Below are positions 36,347 through 45,363 of a stretch of DNA of 64,000 bases, in pieces; position 1 is the first letter of the stretch, and the number at the start of each line of letters is the position of its first letter. The DNA comes from S139-23 sp047639315. Lineage in GTDB: Bacteria; Planctomycetota; GCA-002687715; DRQF01. The notes beneath the pieces were generated by a model, which saw nothing but the letters and a program-made list of their open reading frames with translations, was not told the DNA's origin and did not search any database. The stretch covers positions 7,443 through 71,442 of the forward strand of contig JBLINQ010000006.1 in assembly GCA_047639315.1 (NCBI GenBank). The letters are read 5' to 3'. Made by a program: the position numbers and the translations under genes.

Positions 36347-37297
36347 CTATTGCCCTGTCGTATGATCTTCAGCGGATACGGCAGGAGCTTCTATGGACTC
36401 GTAACCAAAGAATGGTGACAGTGTCCCATTGATCAACTTCTCAATCGCCGCTTCTTCATTTTCATCGAAGTAATCACGAAAGCCACCGACCTTACCACGA
36501 CGGACCTTGAAGGAATGAGGATTATTCCTGTCCTTCGGAACCATGCGACTCCCCGACAACCAGAAAGTCCGCTTCTCTTCCATCTTCTTCATATTGTCGA
36601 ATGAAGAATAAGCCACGGCTTGTTCGATTTCCGCATCGGTCCCAGGAGTTCCGATGAAATCGAGGACGCGCCGAAGAGTTTGAGCGGGCTCGGATTTCAT
36701 GTCTTCATATTTAATCAGTAGAAAATCACCGATGGACGACGACTCATTGGCCCACAGATTCATGAAGTCAATAATTTTCGGCAGACCGGCTTTCTCACCC
36801 ACAACGAAATCGTGGATCGAAAGTTGGTCATCCTTGGATGGATAGTCGTTGATCAACATCTTGCGATTACGCATGCGATGTTGCCACTGAAAGAACTGAG
36901 AAACAGCCACGTCGCCAGGATGCCGTGCCAAGAAAATCACTTTCTTGCCATAGTAATCCGACTTGGAATCGCTGTTGCCCGTTGCGTCCTTGAGATAGTT
37001 GTCGTGAGTAAAAAAGAGCTTCGGGATCTCAGGGTTCTTGCGATGTAAGTTGTCGAAGACAACCATTTGAGATTCACTCAAACCATGCTTCGCTTGGTAA
37101 AAGCCACTGATCATGACCCGCAACCACGTGCGCCCACTCTTGCCAAAAGACACGATGGAGCAATCTGCGTCCGCTAGCTTATTGGCTTCATCTTTGCCAC
37201 GGAGACGACGTTCCAAGGCAACTTGATCTTCTTGCGAACGGAAGAAATTCGCCGAGACAATCAACTGGCGTTTCAATTTGGTCAAAAACGCGTTCAT
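36347..37297 (-). CDS. Sulfotransferase domain protein
   Basis: The 316-residue protein has the PAPS-binding elements of cytosolic-type sulfotransferases: the 5'-phosphosulfate loop VSFGKSGRTWLRVM around residue 50-62, the 3'-phosphate loop FLARHPGDVAVSQFFQW, and RRGKVGGFRDYFDENEE near the C-terminus (the GxxGxxK-type helix). It transfers sulfate from PAPS to a hydroxyl or amine of an unknown acceptor. The ELM1-like gene lies 42 bases upstream on the same strand, so the pair may act on a shared glycan or lipid. Confidence 0.85.
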   Translation of the reverse strand: MNAFLTKLKRQLIVSANFFRSQEDQVALERRLRGKDEANKLADADCSIVSFGKSGRTWLRVMISGFYQAKHGLSESQMVVFDNLHRKNPEIPKLFFTHDNYLKDATGNSDSKSDYYGKKVIFLARHPGDVAVSQFFQWQHRMRNRKMLINDYPSKDDQLSIHDFVVGEKAGLPKIIDFMNLWANESSSIGDFLLIKYEDMKSEPAQTLRRVLDFIGTPGTDAEIEQAVAYSSFDNMKKMEEKRTFWLSGSRMVPKDRNNPHSFKVRRGKVGGFRDYFDENEEAAIEKLINGTLSPFFGYESIEAPAVSAEDHTTGQ

Positions 37298-37339
37298 TCC
37301 AACACCCTCGATCCACTCACTTGGCCAATTCTGGCTGAT

Positions 37340-38455
37340 TTACTGCGCCGCGAGGCTCCGAATCCGTTCGGCGACCACGGCCACTTCGCTGGCAATCATA
37401 GCACTGTCTTCAGGAAATCCACGCCCCAGAGGGGTGGCAGCGCCACATTGATACAATTGTCGATGAATTGCGGTCAAATCCCGTGGGAATCCAACCCAGC
37501 CGAATCGTTGCAACATGTTGCCCACAAACCGCAAAGGCGCCCCTTCTCGATACAGGAGTTTCGCGGCGGCTTGGCCCAAATGATTCAGTACACCAGCTTT
37601 GAGAGGTAATTCATGGATGGCCAGAGGTTTTCCCAAACTGGCAACTTCCACCATCATCGAGACACTGTCACCCGTCACGATAAATCGATCACCCCAGGCC
37701 AAAAGACCCATATAGGGGTTCTCTGCCTGGGCAGGATCGAAGACATGGAGTTCAGCCTTTTCTCCGACAGCAGCGGAAATTGCGGCAACCACTTTCGCGG
37801 GAGTTCGACGGCTGGTCGAAATAAAGAGGCTCCCCCTACTCTTTTCACTGAGCTCAAGCGCTTGTCGAGCCAATTCCTCAGTTGAAGATGTGGTCATCTC
37901 AAAGGGTTTAGTAGGTCCGCCGACCAAAAGAGCAGTGATCGGATGCGGCATCGACCCGAAGCGTTCCTGCCACTCTTTTTTTCCCGCTGCCAAGCGCCCC
38001 TGGTTCACCCTCATGAGAGGCAGTTTAATCGGCAGAATATGATCGGCTTTGGGGAGTTGATATTGGCTAGGCACAATGATCAGTGCGTAGTCCCCGAGGT
38101 CTTTCTTGGGTCGCCCAAACAAGACAATCCTGGTCTTGCCGCCAGACTGCTGTCTAATCCACTGAGCGACCATATCCGGCCGCCTCCCGACTGTGATCAG
38201 GATATCAGGCCACGGCTCACACAGGTCATCTGACCGCTCTATATCGACGTGATAGAGGGCCGGGCGAAAATCGGGCTTGCCTAATCGATATTCTTCGAGA
38301 AATACCAAACGTCTCACTTCATGGTCCCAATGAAGGTGGTCCATGACCTGGGCGACTTGAGCATTATCGCCGAGCTTGTCTCCAAGCAGGAGCCAAACAA
38401 GAGGCTGTTTCGTCGGGTTGTGGACCTCAGACTTCTTCAAGAAGGCTCCCCTCAC
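37340..38455 (-). CDS. ELM1/GtrOC1-like family putative glycosyltransferase
   Basis: The 371-residue protein matches the family annotated as mitochondrial fission ELM1, which in bacteria is a putative nucleoside-diphosphate-sugar-dependent glycosyltransferase. Visible features are VWLLLGDKLGDNAQV near the N-terminus, DILITVGRRPDMVAQWI, TRIVLFGRPKKDLGDYALII, ALLVGGPTKPFEM, SLFISTSRRTPAKV and the late donor-site-like FIVTGDSVSMMVEVASLGKP. It is probably attached to the cytoplasmic face of the inner membrane and works on LPS or surface glycans. The sulfotransferase follows on the same strand. Confidence 0.8.
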   Translation of the reverse strand: MRGAFLKKSEVHNPTKQPLVWLLLGDKLGDNAQVAQVMDHLHWDHEVRRLVFLEEYRLGKPDFRPALYHVDIERSDDLCEPWPDILITVGRRPDMVAQWIRQQSGGKTRIVLFGRPKKDLGDYALIIVPSQYQLPKADHILPIKLPLMRVNQGRLAAGKKEWQERFGSMPHPITALLVGGPTKPFEMTTSSTEELARQALELSEKSRGSLFISTSRRTPAKVVAAISAAVGEKAELHVFDPAQAENPYMGLLAWGDRFIVTGDSVSMMVEVASLGKPLAIHELPLKAGVLNHLGQAAAKLLYREGAPLRFVGNMLQRFGWVGFPRDLTAIHRQLYQCGAATPLGRGFPEDSAMIASEVAVVAERIRSLAAQ

Positions 38456-38556
38456 GGTCTTCGTGCCTCAGTCGTACCGGCATTGACCATGCTATGGAGA
38501 TGATTCTATGAATGTGTGGCCCAAGACAACAGTGTCTGAATGCGCCTGGGGATGGC

Positions 38557-38589
38557 AAAAAAGAAGGCGACCCGGTTAGGGTCGCCTTC
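38557..38589 (-). terminator. Rho-independent terminator of the di-haem peroxidase gene
   Basis: On the minus strand GAAGGCGACCC (38589-38579) pairs perfectly with GGGTCGCCTTC (38573-38563) across a 5-base loop, followed by six T. Confidence 0.93.
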
Positions 38590-38666
38590 GATGGATTGCC
38601 CATCATCGGGGGAAATGATGAGAGCATCCTTGGAGGTGCAAGCACCTCCGGGTCGGAATGGATCGA

Positions 38667-40343
38667 TTACAAAATGACTAATTTAGCGCCTCTGGATGCT
38701 GACACGCCTAGGGTTGAGGTGCTTCCTGGATCAATCACCAGCCACTGGACATACCGGGTGAATCCGATCAGAGCTGGTAGATTGGGGATTGGGAAATGTA
38801 GGGTCGCATATCCATCCCCAACTCCGGCGCCAAAAGTTGGAACCGTGATGAAATCAAAACTTGGATGCAATGGATCTGGGGTAAACGGTGTACCAAAGTA
38901 CGTCGTCCCTGGAGCTGCCAGCGCATCGCTGTAGATCAAGTATGCTGTGGTCGCGCCAAGGGTTGTTGTGACTCCCAGTCGATAGTCCACATTGCCAATA
39001 TTCGTTGGATCAAAGGCCATCATGATCGGAGCAATGTTGCCGCTCCCTGGAAGATCAGCTCCTAAGATCATCGATCCGTTCGGATTTACTTCACTATTCA
39101 ATGTTGGCCGATCAAACGGAAATTGCTCAGCTGCCACCCGTGGATCAGTCAGGCCATTCATCAAGAAATCCACAAGGTTATTTCGTTCGTTAGGCGGCAA
39201 GTTAATTTGCCCCATCACAGGATCAATATTTTGGGCGAAGTCACCACCACGTGCATAGAAGTTGGCAACCTGGTTGAGGTTGGTGAACTGGCCGTTATGC
39301 ATGAACCTGGCGCGCAAGCCAACATTCCTGAGTGTTGGCACCTTAAACCGTCCCAAGTCTTGGAGATTGTTGGTCACCGCCTGGCGCCCGACATCCTCAA
39401 TCGGAGGCCGCACACCAATGTTGCGGAATGTCTGGTCTGTCGTCAAAGGACCGGTATGGCACACATTGCAACGACCATTGTTATTGAAAGTCTGCAGACC
39501 AGCTTGCTGCGCTGCAGTCAGTGCATTCGGATTGCCGCCAATGAAAGCATCAAACGGTGTTTGATCTGAAATCAATATTCGCTCGTAAGTGGCAATGGCC
39601 ATCGCAATACGGGCGGAAGTAATTTGAGACGTCCCGAATGCAGCTTGAAACAGCGCTGGATAACTTGAATCGTTATTGAGTGCTGCCGCCATGTCACTCG
39701 GAATGTTGGACGCCAATTGCAGTGGAGTCACAGATGCCAGCTTCGCTGTGATCTCGGCCCAATCTCGATTGTCATGTGCCATTTCACTTCCGGACAAAGG
39801 TGGACCGGCGGCTTGATTCTCGAGCGCTCCTCCAGCAGGAAGAATGTTGATGCCGGACACAGGTTGGTTGAAGACGGTCCCTGCACGGCCATCCCAGAAC
39901 ATTTGAGGGGCGTAGGCCGCATTCACCATGGTTGGTGCCGTGCGCCCTGTGACCTGTGGAAACAAGTTAAACTCTGGATCTGGCATGAAGCTATTGTTGG
40001 AGTCCGCTCTACGAACACTAGGTGACGCGAACACGTCGTCAGGAGTTCCGAAGGCGAGGTCAGCTCCAGGATTCACACCAACCCGGGGATCGCCGCCACC
40101 AGCGCCACCACGGTGGCAAGTACCGCAAGCCATCCGATTATCACTGGACAATTGCTCGTCCCAAAAAAGGATCTTGCCAAGTACAGCCTTGGCTGGCGTG
40201 ATTGCATTCCCTGTTGGCACCGGCACAGGAGGGAGTCCCGGAGGTGGTCCGCCTGGGCCACCAGGACCTCCTTGCGCGTTTGTTGTCACTGCCATGCCCA
40301 TGACGAGGGCCACTAATATGAGCGCAATTGGGATCGTTTTCAC
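38667..40343 (-). CDS. Di-haem cytochrome c peroxidase (CCP/MauG family) with C-terminal surface domain
   Basis: The start is taken at GTG 40343, because GGAGGAG lies 6 bases upstream inside the alternative 5-codon extension. The 558-residue protein has a signal peptide, a Gly/Pro-rich linker (residues 25-43), the first haem site CGTCH (73-77) and the second CNVCH (292-296). Between them lie MFWDGRAG and NPTERILISDQTPFDAF-like segments typical of CCP/MauG, and YARGGDF and NLVDFLMNGLTDPRV follow. After residue about 425 a 130-residue extension ends PALIGFTRYVQWLVIDPGS and SASRGAKLVIL, the pattern of C-terminal domains seen in secreted planctomycete proteins. It should reduce peroxide or act in a related oxidation in the periplasm. 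Confidence 0.9.
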   Translation of the reverse strand: MKTIPIALILVALVMGMAVTTNAQGGPGGPGGPPPGLPPVPVPTGNAITPAKAVLGKILFWDEQLSSDNRMACGTCHRGGAGGGDPRVGVNPGADLAFGTPDDVFASPSVRRADSNNSFMPDPEFNLFPQVTGRTAPTMVNAAYAPQMFWDGRAGTVFNQPVSGINILPAGGALENQAAGPPLSGSEMAHDNRDWAEITAKLASVTPLQLASNIPSDMAAALNNDSSYPALFQAAFGTSQITSARIAMAIATYERILISDQTPFDAFIGGNPNALTAAQQAGLQTFNNNGRCNVCHTGPLTTDQTFRNIGVRPPIEDVGRQAVTNNLQDLGRFKVPTLRNVGLRARFMHNGQFTNLNQVANFYARGGDFAQNIDPVMGQINLPPNERNNLVDFLMNGLTDPRVAAEQFPFDRPTLNSEVNPNGSMILGADLPGSGNIAPIMMAFDPTNIGNVDYRLGVTTTLGATTAYLIYSDALAAPGTTYFGTPFTPDPLHPSFDFITVPTFGAGVGDGYATLHFPIPNLPALIGFTRYVQWLVIDPGSTSTLGVSASRGAKLVIL

Positions 40344-40451
40344 GGTGGACTCCTCCATAGTTGATCATTTACTCCAAACTATGACTCAGTTCGTGGAGCG
40401 TTTTCGGAGAGAGAAACTCAGAAAATATTGCGGATCAGGGAGAATGAGGCC

Positions 40452-41690
40452 TTAGGCATCGAGTTGGTCGTAAAACTCGGTCAGCTGATCGATGTGGGTA
40501 TCAATCTGAACAGCCTTGTGGCTGGCGTAACTCATTTGCTGCAGAAGCTTTGGTTCGGCGTGGAAACGATCTAAGGTCGCGGTCAAGGACGGAATGTTCT
40601 CGGCTTCAAAAAGGAGGCCACGGCCGTCAATTCGTTCTTTGGGGGCGCCGCGGTCACAAACAACCAAGGGAATTTCTAAATGGAGCGCCTCGTCCACACT
40701 GAGGGCGTAGGTCTCAAAGGCAATGAATGGGAATACCGCGAGGTCATAATGATTGCCAAAATCAGCTAACTCGGCATCGTCATACTTGCCATGGAAGGTG
40801 ATTTGGATGCCATCGCCTGCATCGTAGATCTCTTGCTCATATTCTGGCGACGAGACCTGGCCGTGAAGATGCAATTCCATGGAATCACGGTGTGATGAAT
40901 TCGCTATTGCGGCACTCAGTAAATGAATGCCCTTTCTCGGCTCAATTCCGCCCCAACAGACTAGTTTAAGCACATCCCCTGGTTGACGCTCGGTGCCGGC
41001 AACACGGGGTGTGAGGGCCGGAACGCCAATTGGGAAGGTCTGGAGTTGAACCTCGAATCCTGGGATCGAAGACAGAAGTTCGTTCTGTGCGTCGCTGACA
41101 CAAAGAACAGCATCAGCGCACGCCAAATCCTCTTGGAAGGCAGCAAACCGACCAGCAGCAAAGAGTTCTAATTCTGCCAACGACTTGGTTGGAAGATCTG
41201 GAGAGACGCACCTTGCACAGTCATCAAAACCAACATCAGGAGCGCACATACGCCTGGGATCGGGCATACGAAAGAAACGCATGCAAGTAGTAAAAAGGTC
41301 ATGCAGGGTGACGACCACTGGTACCCCCAGCTGCGCCAGTTGAGCGACAAGGCCGCGACTCAATGCGTGCCAATGATGGAGATGAATCAGATCAGGCCCC
41401 ACCTCTTGGACAAAGCTCAGAACATCATTCGTGATTCGCTCTGAGCCCGTGTCGCCGGAGAAGAATTCGGCTTCGCCCTGGCGGTAGATTCTGAAAGTTG
41501 GGATCCCGTTCCAAACCCCGTGCTCGCTCGCAACATCACTGTCCAGCCGCGGAGACCCCGTTACCACATAGGCCTGGTGACCACGGTCTATTTGACCACG
41601 TGCAAGATTAGCAACGTAGGCCTGTGTGCCGCCGAAACTCTCTGGCAAGAAATAGTGGGTCAGGTGAATGATGCGCAATGTTGACGACAA
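40452..41690 (-). CDS. Family 4 glycosyltransferase
   Basis: The 412-residue protein starts at TTG 41690, directly after the stop of the desaturase gene. The N-terminal domain has HYFLPESFGGTQAYVANLAR, and the C-terminal GT-B domain has LVCWGGIEPRKGIHLLSAAI, MELHLHG, ITFHGKYDDAELADFGNHYD and the donor-binding FIAFETYALSVDEALHLEIP followed by LVVCDRGAPKERID, with the E-x7-E spacing of GT4. A four-Cys insert (CMRFFRMPDPRRMCAPDVGF then DDCARC) resembles a metal-binding loop seen in some GT4 members. It transfers a sugar to an unknown acceptor, probably a surface glycan. Confidence 0.88.
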   Translation of the reverse strand: MSSTLRIIHLTHYFLPESFGGTQAYVANLARGQIDRGHQAYVVTGSPRLDSDVASEHGVWNGIPTFRIYRQGEAEFFSGDTGSERITNDVLSFVQEVGPDLIHLHHWHALSRGLVAQLAQLGVPVVVTLHDLFTTCMRFFRMPDPRRMCAPDVGFDDCARCVSPDLPTKSLAELELFAAGRFAAFQEDLACADAVLCVSDAQNELLSSIPGFEVQLQTFPIGVPALTPRVAGTERQPGDVLKLVCWGGIEPRKGIHLLSAAIANSSHRDSMELHLHGQVSSPEYEQEIYDAGDGIQITFHGKYDDAELADFGNHYDLAVFPFIAFETYALSVDEALHLEIPLVVCDRGAPKERIDGRGLLFEAENIPSLTATLDRFHAEPKLLQQMSYASHKAVQIDTHIDQLTEFYDQLDA

Positions 41691-42563
41691 CTAAAGAGCT
41701 TCGGACTTAGCGCGGCTAATCGCATCTGCCGGTGCACGAATGAGCTTTCGCGTCAAACCGACCTTCGACATCGTCCACACCAGCCACTTGGATGGATCAT
41801 AGTGGAACCACCGAATGCCATTGCGATAATCAGTTTGGAAGCGATGGTGAAAATTGTGGTACCCCTCGCCCATCGTCAAGAGAGCGACGAGTCCAGAATC
41901 GCCGCCAGATTCCTTCTTCGAATATGTTTTCTTGCCAAATCGGTGGGTCACCGAATTGATCGAAAACGTGGCATGCCAGGTCCAAACCAAGCGAGTGAAA
42001 CCGGCAAAGAGCATGGCCCCGATGGCGTCGCCCCAAAGCATACCTAACAGGCCCGGAATGCCGACTGCGACAGTGAGCGCAATCGGGATGTAATATTTCG
42101 CCTGCCACTGCACGACTGGATCAGCTTCCAGGTCAGCGCATGAGACATGAGGACGTTCATGACCGCGATGAAAAACCCATCCAATATGAGCCCACCAAAA
42201 ACCATCGGTCACAGAATATGGATCCGATTCTTGATCGGCGAATTTATGGTGAACGCGGTGATCCGAGCACCACTTGAGCGCCGTGTTTTGAGCGCAGGCC
42301 GCGCCAAAGCTAAGAAAGAAGATTTTGACCAGGGGATTAGCTTCGTAACTCTTGTGCGAAAACAAGCGATGGTAGCCGGCCGTGATCGCCAGACCACTGA
42401 ACAGATACCAGACCAGGCCCAACGACAATGTCCACCATGAGAAGTTCATCGACAGGTACACTACACCTGCGATCGCAAGAATGTGAGCGACGACAATGAA
42501 AATCAGCGAGCTCCAAACGATTTCGCTTCGGCCCCACCCGTTTGTGGCTGTTGTTGTGCTCAT
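41691..42563 (-). CDS. Acyl-CoA/acyl-lipid desaturase (stearoyl-CoA desaturase-like)
   Basis: The 290-residue membrane enzyme introduces a cis double bond in fatty acyl chains. All three His boxes of the delta-9 family are present: HRLFSHKSYEAN, HRVHHKFADQESDPY, and HNFHHRFQTDYRNG. Hydrophobic segments near residues 15-60 and 155-200 fit four membrane helices. The ORF ends immediately before the glycosyltransferase, so the two are cotranscribed. It would tune membrane fluidity and needs di-iron and an electron donor that is not encoded here. Confidence 0.93.
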   Translation of the reverse strand: MSTTTATNGWGRSEIVWSSLIFIVVAHILAIAGVVYLSMNFSWWTLSLGLVWYLFSGLAITAGYHRLFSHKSYEANPLVKIFFLSFGAACAQNTALKWCSDHRVHHKFADQESDPYSVTDGFWWAHIGWVFHRGHERPHVSCADLEADPVVQWQAKYYIPIALTVAVGIPGLLGMLWGDAIGAMLFAGFTRLVWTWHATFSINSVTHRFGKKTYSKKESGGDSGLVALLTMGEGYHNFHHRFQTDYRNGIRWFHYDPSKWLVWTMSKVGLTRKLIRAPADAISRAKSEAL

Positions 42564-43164
42564 GTTCGAATGTCCTCAATCGAAAACGCTCGCCATTTCC
42601 TTCTTCCATGTCTGACCACCATCAGACGGCATTCGCGGATGGAGTGGCGATATCCCCCCGCGATTCCGGGTATTTTCTATTCCTGTTCTCCTGGTATCAA
42701 GTCGGTGGCCTCAGAATCACGAGTCGAACACTTGATGGACTGCAGCTGAAGAATGCCTTACGACACGACAGATATCAGGTTCGGGCTCCAAACGTCTGAA
42801 TGTAAGTTGCATAACTGATTCAGGATCAACGACTTGCTTCATCCGAACGAGTCTTCGGTAAAACCAACGGACACGAGCCCCATTGCCTCACCAAGTGGCA
42901 ACAATCCCCCGATCCGAGCCAACGCAGACTTGGACATTGGCTGATTTACCGGAACCTCCAGAACACCGATTCGAATAAATGCCGCAAATGAGAACTTCGT
43001 CCCCGGATGACAATGGGCTTTCATCCGTCAAATTAGAAGTGATCCCACAGAGCATTTATGATGATTCGAAACCCAGCTCCCTCCTGTCATAGCGCTGAGT
43101 TGGTGGACAGCAACCACCGAACAACCTATCCTCTGGCGCCACACCCAGAAGATGGAGAAAGAGA
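42564..43164. other. Divergent intergenic region without a gene
   Basis: These 601 bases separate the desaturase from tupA. A 6-bp perfect hairpin GTCTGA/TCAGAC lies at 42610-42627, in the 5' region of the desaturase. No molybdenum- or tungsten-cofactor riboswitch could be recognised upstream of the tungstate transporter, although such an element would be expected at this place. Confidence 0.4.
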
Positions 43165-43983
43165 TTGCGAATACTTGGAATCGTCCTATTGCTCTTGTTG
43201 TCTTTGAACGCTTGTGGCGACAATTTTGAAACGACAAAAACCGAGTCACTCCGCATCGCTGTCACCACGAGCACCCGAGACTCAGGCCTCCTTGATGCTC
43301 TGCTGCCCACTTTTGAAAAAGGACACAACACACGTGTCGACGTCTTAGCCGTCGGCACCGGGGCCGCTTTGGAATTGGGGCGCACCGGCGATGTTGATCT
43401 CATTATCGTTCATGCCCGAGATGCCGAACTCAAATTCATGGCCGAAGGAGCAGGCGTTCGCCACGAACCCCTCTTCACCAACCCATTCGTCATCGCGGGC
43501 CCTAAAAATGACCCGTCGAAAATTGCCGGACTGCCACCCAAACAGGCGCTGTTGAAATTGCGAGATAGTGGCGCGAAATATGTCTCCCGGGGCGACGACA
43601 GCGGCACCAATCGCAAAGAGAAGGCGCTCTTTTCAGCGTGCAGCATCAACAAGCTTTGGACAGACTGTGTGGAAAGTGGGCGGGGCATGGGAGCCACGTT
43701 GACCATGGCAAACCAAATGCAGGCCTATGTGTTAACTGACCGCGCGACCTTTCTTCGCTTCAAGTCGAAGACTGATTTGAAAATCTACGTCGAGAACAGT
43801 GACAAGCTCGACAACCCCTACTCGGCCATCGTCGTCAGCGAGAAACTGCGAGGCATGGGAAAGATCAGCGCGGCGCAGAAGCTCTGCGATTTCCTTGTGA
43901 GCGAACCAACCCGAGCCAAGATTACCGCATTCGAGTGTGAAGGTGAGCATCCCTTCTCCTTGCTGCAAGGAAACGGAGGGTAG
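43165..43983 (+). CDS. tupA: Tungstate ABC transporter substrate-binding lipoprotein
   Basis: The 272-residue protein starts at TTG 43165 with GGAG 6 bases before it, and has a lipoprotein signal peptide with lipobox LNACG. The Tup-type oxyanion pocket is visible: VTTSTRDSGLLDALLPTF near the start of the mature protein, AVGTGAALELGRTGDVDLII with VHARDAE, then FVIAGPKNDP, RGDDSGTNRKE and LTDRATFLRFK. These features place it with tungstate/molybdate TupA rather than ModA or a phosphate binder. It captures tungstate in the periplasm and hands it to the TupBC permease encoded next, suggesting a need for tungsten or molybdenum enzymes. Confidence 0.9.
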   Translation: MRILGIVLLLLLSLNACGDNFETTKTESLRIAVTTSTRDSGLLDALLPTFEKGHNTRVDVLAVGTGAALELGRTGDVDLIIVHARDAELKFMAEGAGVRHEPLFTNPFVIAGPKNDPSKIAGLPPKQALLKLRDSGAKYVSRGDDSGTNRKEKALFSACSINKLWTDCVESGRGMGATLTMANQMQAYVLTDRATFLRFKSKTDLKIYVENSDKLDNPYSAIVVSEKLRGMGKISAAQKLCDFLVSEPTRAKITAFECEGEHPFSLLQGNGG

Positions 43984-43990
43984 ATTCACC

Positions 43991-44698
43991 GTGGATCTCA
44001 TTTGGGCCGGCATTAAAGACGCATACGCGCTTATTTCAGCAGGTAACACTGCTGTCATGGAAGCCACGCTCATGACCCTCCAGGTCTCTATAAGTGCGGT
44101 GTTAGCAGCGACGTTGATTGCCCTCCCGTTGGGTGCATTCTCCGGCTACAAGAACTTCCCCGGACGTAACTTCCTGGTTGTCATCGCGCGCACAGGAATG
44201 GGCATTCCAACTGTGTTTGTGGGGCTTGTTTGTTTTGCGATGTTCTCGCGCCATGGCCCAATGGGTGGCTTCGACCTCCTCTATTCCCCTCAAGCCATCG
44301 CGGCGGGTGAGTTCCTCTTGGCTCTGCCAATCATCTTCGCCATGAGCCATGGAGCAATCTCAAGCCTCGATCCGCGCGCCGGGGAAACAGCCAAAGCGCT
44401 GGGCGCTAAACCGATCCGCCTACTCGCAACCTTGGTTTCGGAAGCACGGATTGGTGTGATCTTGGGGATCTTGACGGCGCTCGCCCGTTGTCTCACAGAA
44501 TTGGGTATCGCGGTGATGGTTGGTGGCAACATCGCTGGCAGGACACGCACCTTGTCGACGGCCACTGCCCTCGAAACAGGTCGAGGTGAATTTGCCAGAG
44601 GCATTGCCATGGGCCTCATCTTGCTCACCCTCTCCTTGTCATTCACGCTGCTCTTGGCGTTGCTCACCCGAGAGAAGCACGATCGGGCTCAGACATGA
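43991..44698 (+). CDS. tupB: Tungstate ABC transporter permease
   Basis: The start is GTG 43991, with GGAGG at the end of tupA and 7 bases after its stop; a longer frame from 43937 overlaps tupA. The 235-residue protein has five or six helices and the ABC permease coupling segment DPRAGETAKALGAKPIRLL. The N-terminal TLMTLQVSISAVLAATLIAL, the RTGMGIPTVFVGL segment and GGNIAGRTRTLSTATALETG are typical of TupB/WtpB-like oxyanion permeases. Its stop overlaps the ATG of tupC. Confidence 0.9.
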   Translation: MDLIWAGIKDAYALISAGNTAVMEATLMTLQVSISAVLAATLIALPLGAFSGYKNFPGRNFLVVIARTGMGIPTVFVGLVCFAMFSRHGPMGGFDLLYSPQAIAAGEFLLALPIIFAMSHGAISSLDPRAGETAKALGAKPIRLLATLVSEARIGVILGILTALARCLTELGIAVMVGGNIAGRTRTLSTATALETGRGEFARGIAMGLILLTLSLSFTLLLALLTREKHDRAQT

Positions 44699-45294
44699 TC
44701 ACGATCAAGAACTTAGTCATTCGACGCGCCCATCAAACCATCTGCTCGGTTCCAGAATTAGTCATCCCCGATGGCACTCGCACTTGGATTCACGGGCGTA
44801 ACGGAACCGGAAAGTCCACGCTCATGCGCGTGATGGCTGGTTTGGAATCATCCGACATAAGCAACTGCAACATGGGGGCAGAACGTCATGACATCGCTTA
44901 TCTCAGCCAAAAGCCATATCTCTTCAAGGGCGGGCTGAATTACAACCTTGCCTATGGTTTGAAATGCCGCGGAATTCGAGGGCAAGAATGTGCCAAGAGA
45001 GTTTCAGAGGCCGTCGACAGCTTTGACTTGACTGAGTTAATCGATCAGGATCTGTCGACTGCTTCAGGAGGAGAACGTCAACGAATTGCGTTGGCACGCG
45101 CGCTGATTCTTCAACCGCGCATCCTACTCCTCGACGAGCCATTCGCCGAATTAGATAACAAGCAGTCCACCAGGATGAAGGCCGCTATTGACCACATAGA
45201 AGGATTGAGCTTGATCATCTCGTCGCCGCAGACGCCCCAAGACGATTGGGCGGGTTTTGCGTATGAGATGCTCAGGGCTGAGGAAACGACTTAG
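44695..45294 (+). CDS. tupC: Tungstate ABC transporter ATP-binding protein
   Basis: The 199-residue ATPase has Walker A GRNGTGKST (34-42), Q-loop in AYLSQKPYLFKGGL, signature ASGGERQRIALARAL, and Walker B ILLLDEPFAELD. It is shorter than typical TupC (about 230 or more) because the C-terminal regulatory part is missing and the ORF ends soon after the switch region; the usual H-loop His is not obvious (LIISSPQTPQDDW). Whether this lowers activity is unknown. The ATGA overlap with tupB supports translational coupling of a tupABC operon. Confidence 0.88.
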   Translation: MITIKNLVIRRAHQTICSVPELVIPDGTRTWIHGRNGTGKSTLMRVMAGLESSDISNCNMGAERHDIAYLSQKPYLFKGGLNYNLAYGLKCRGIRGQECAKRVSEAVDSFDLTELIDQDLSTASGGERQRIALARALILQPRILLLDEPFAELDNKQSTRMKAAIDHIEGLSLIISSPQTPQDDWAGFAYEMLRAEETT

Positions 45295-45363
45295 TTTGAG
45301 TCGCCACAGCGAGACTTTCGAATTCCATATTGCTGCTGAACGAGAATAGGCGAGAATCGTCCC

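Noticed and set aside
42564..43164. Possible molybdenum/tungsten cofactor riboswitch before tupA
   Set aside because: None of the conserved segments could be aligned by eye; only a small hairpin belonging to the desaturase side was seen.
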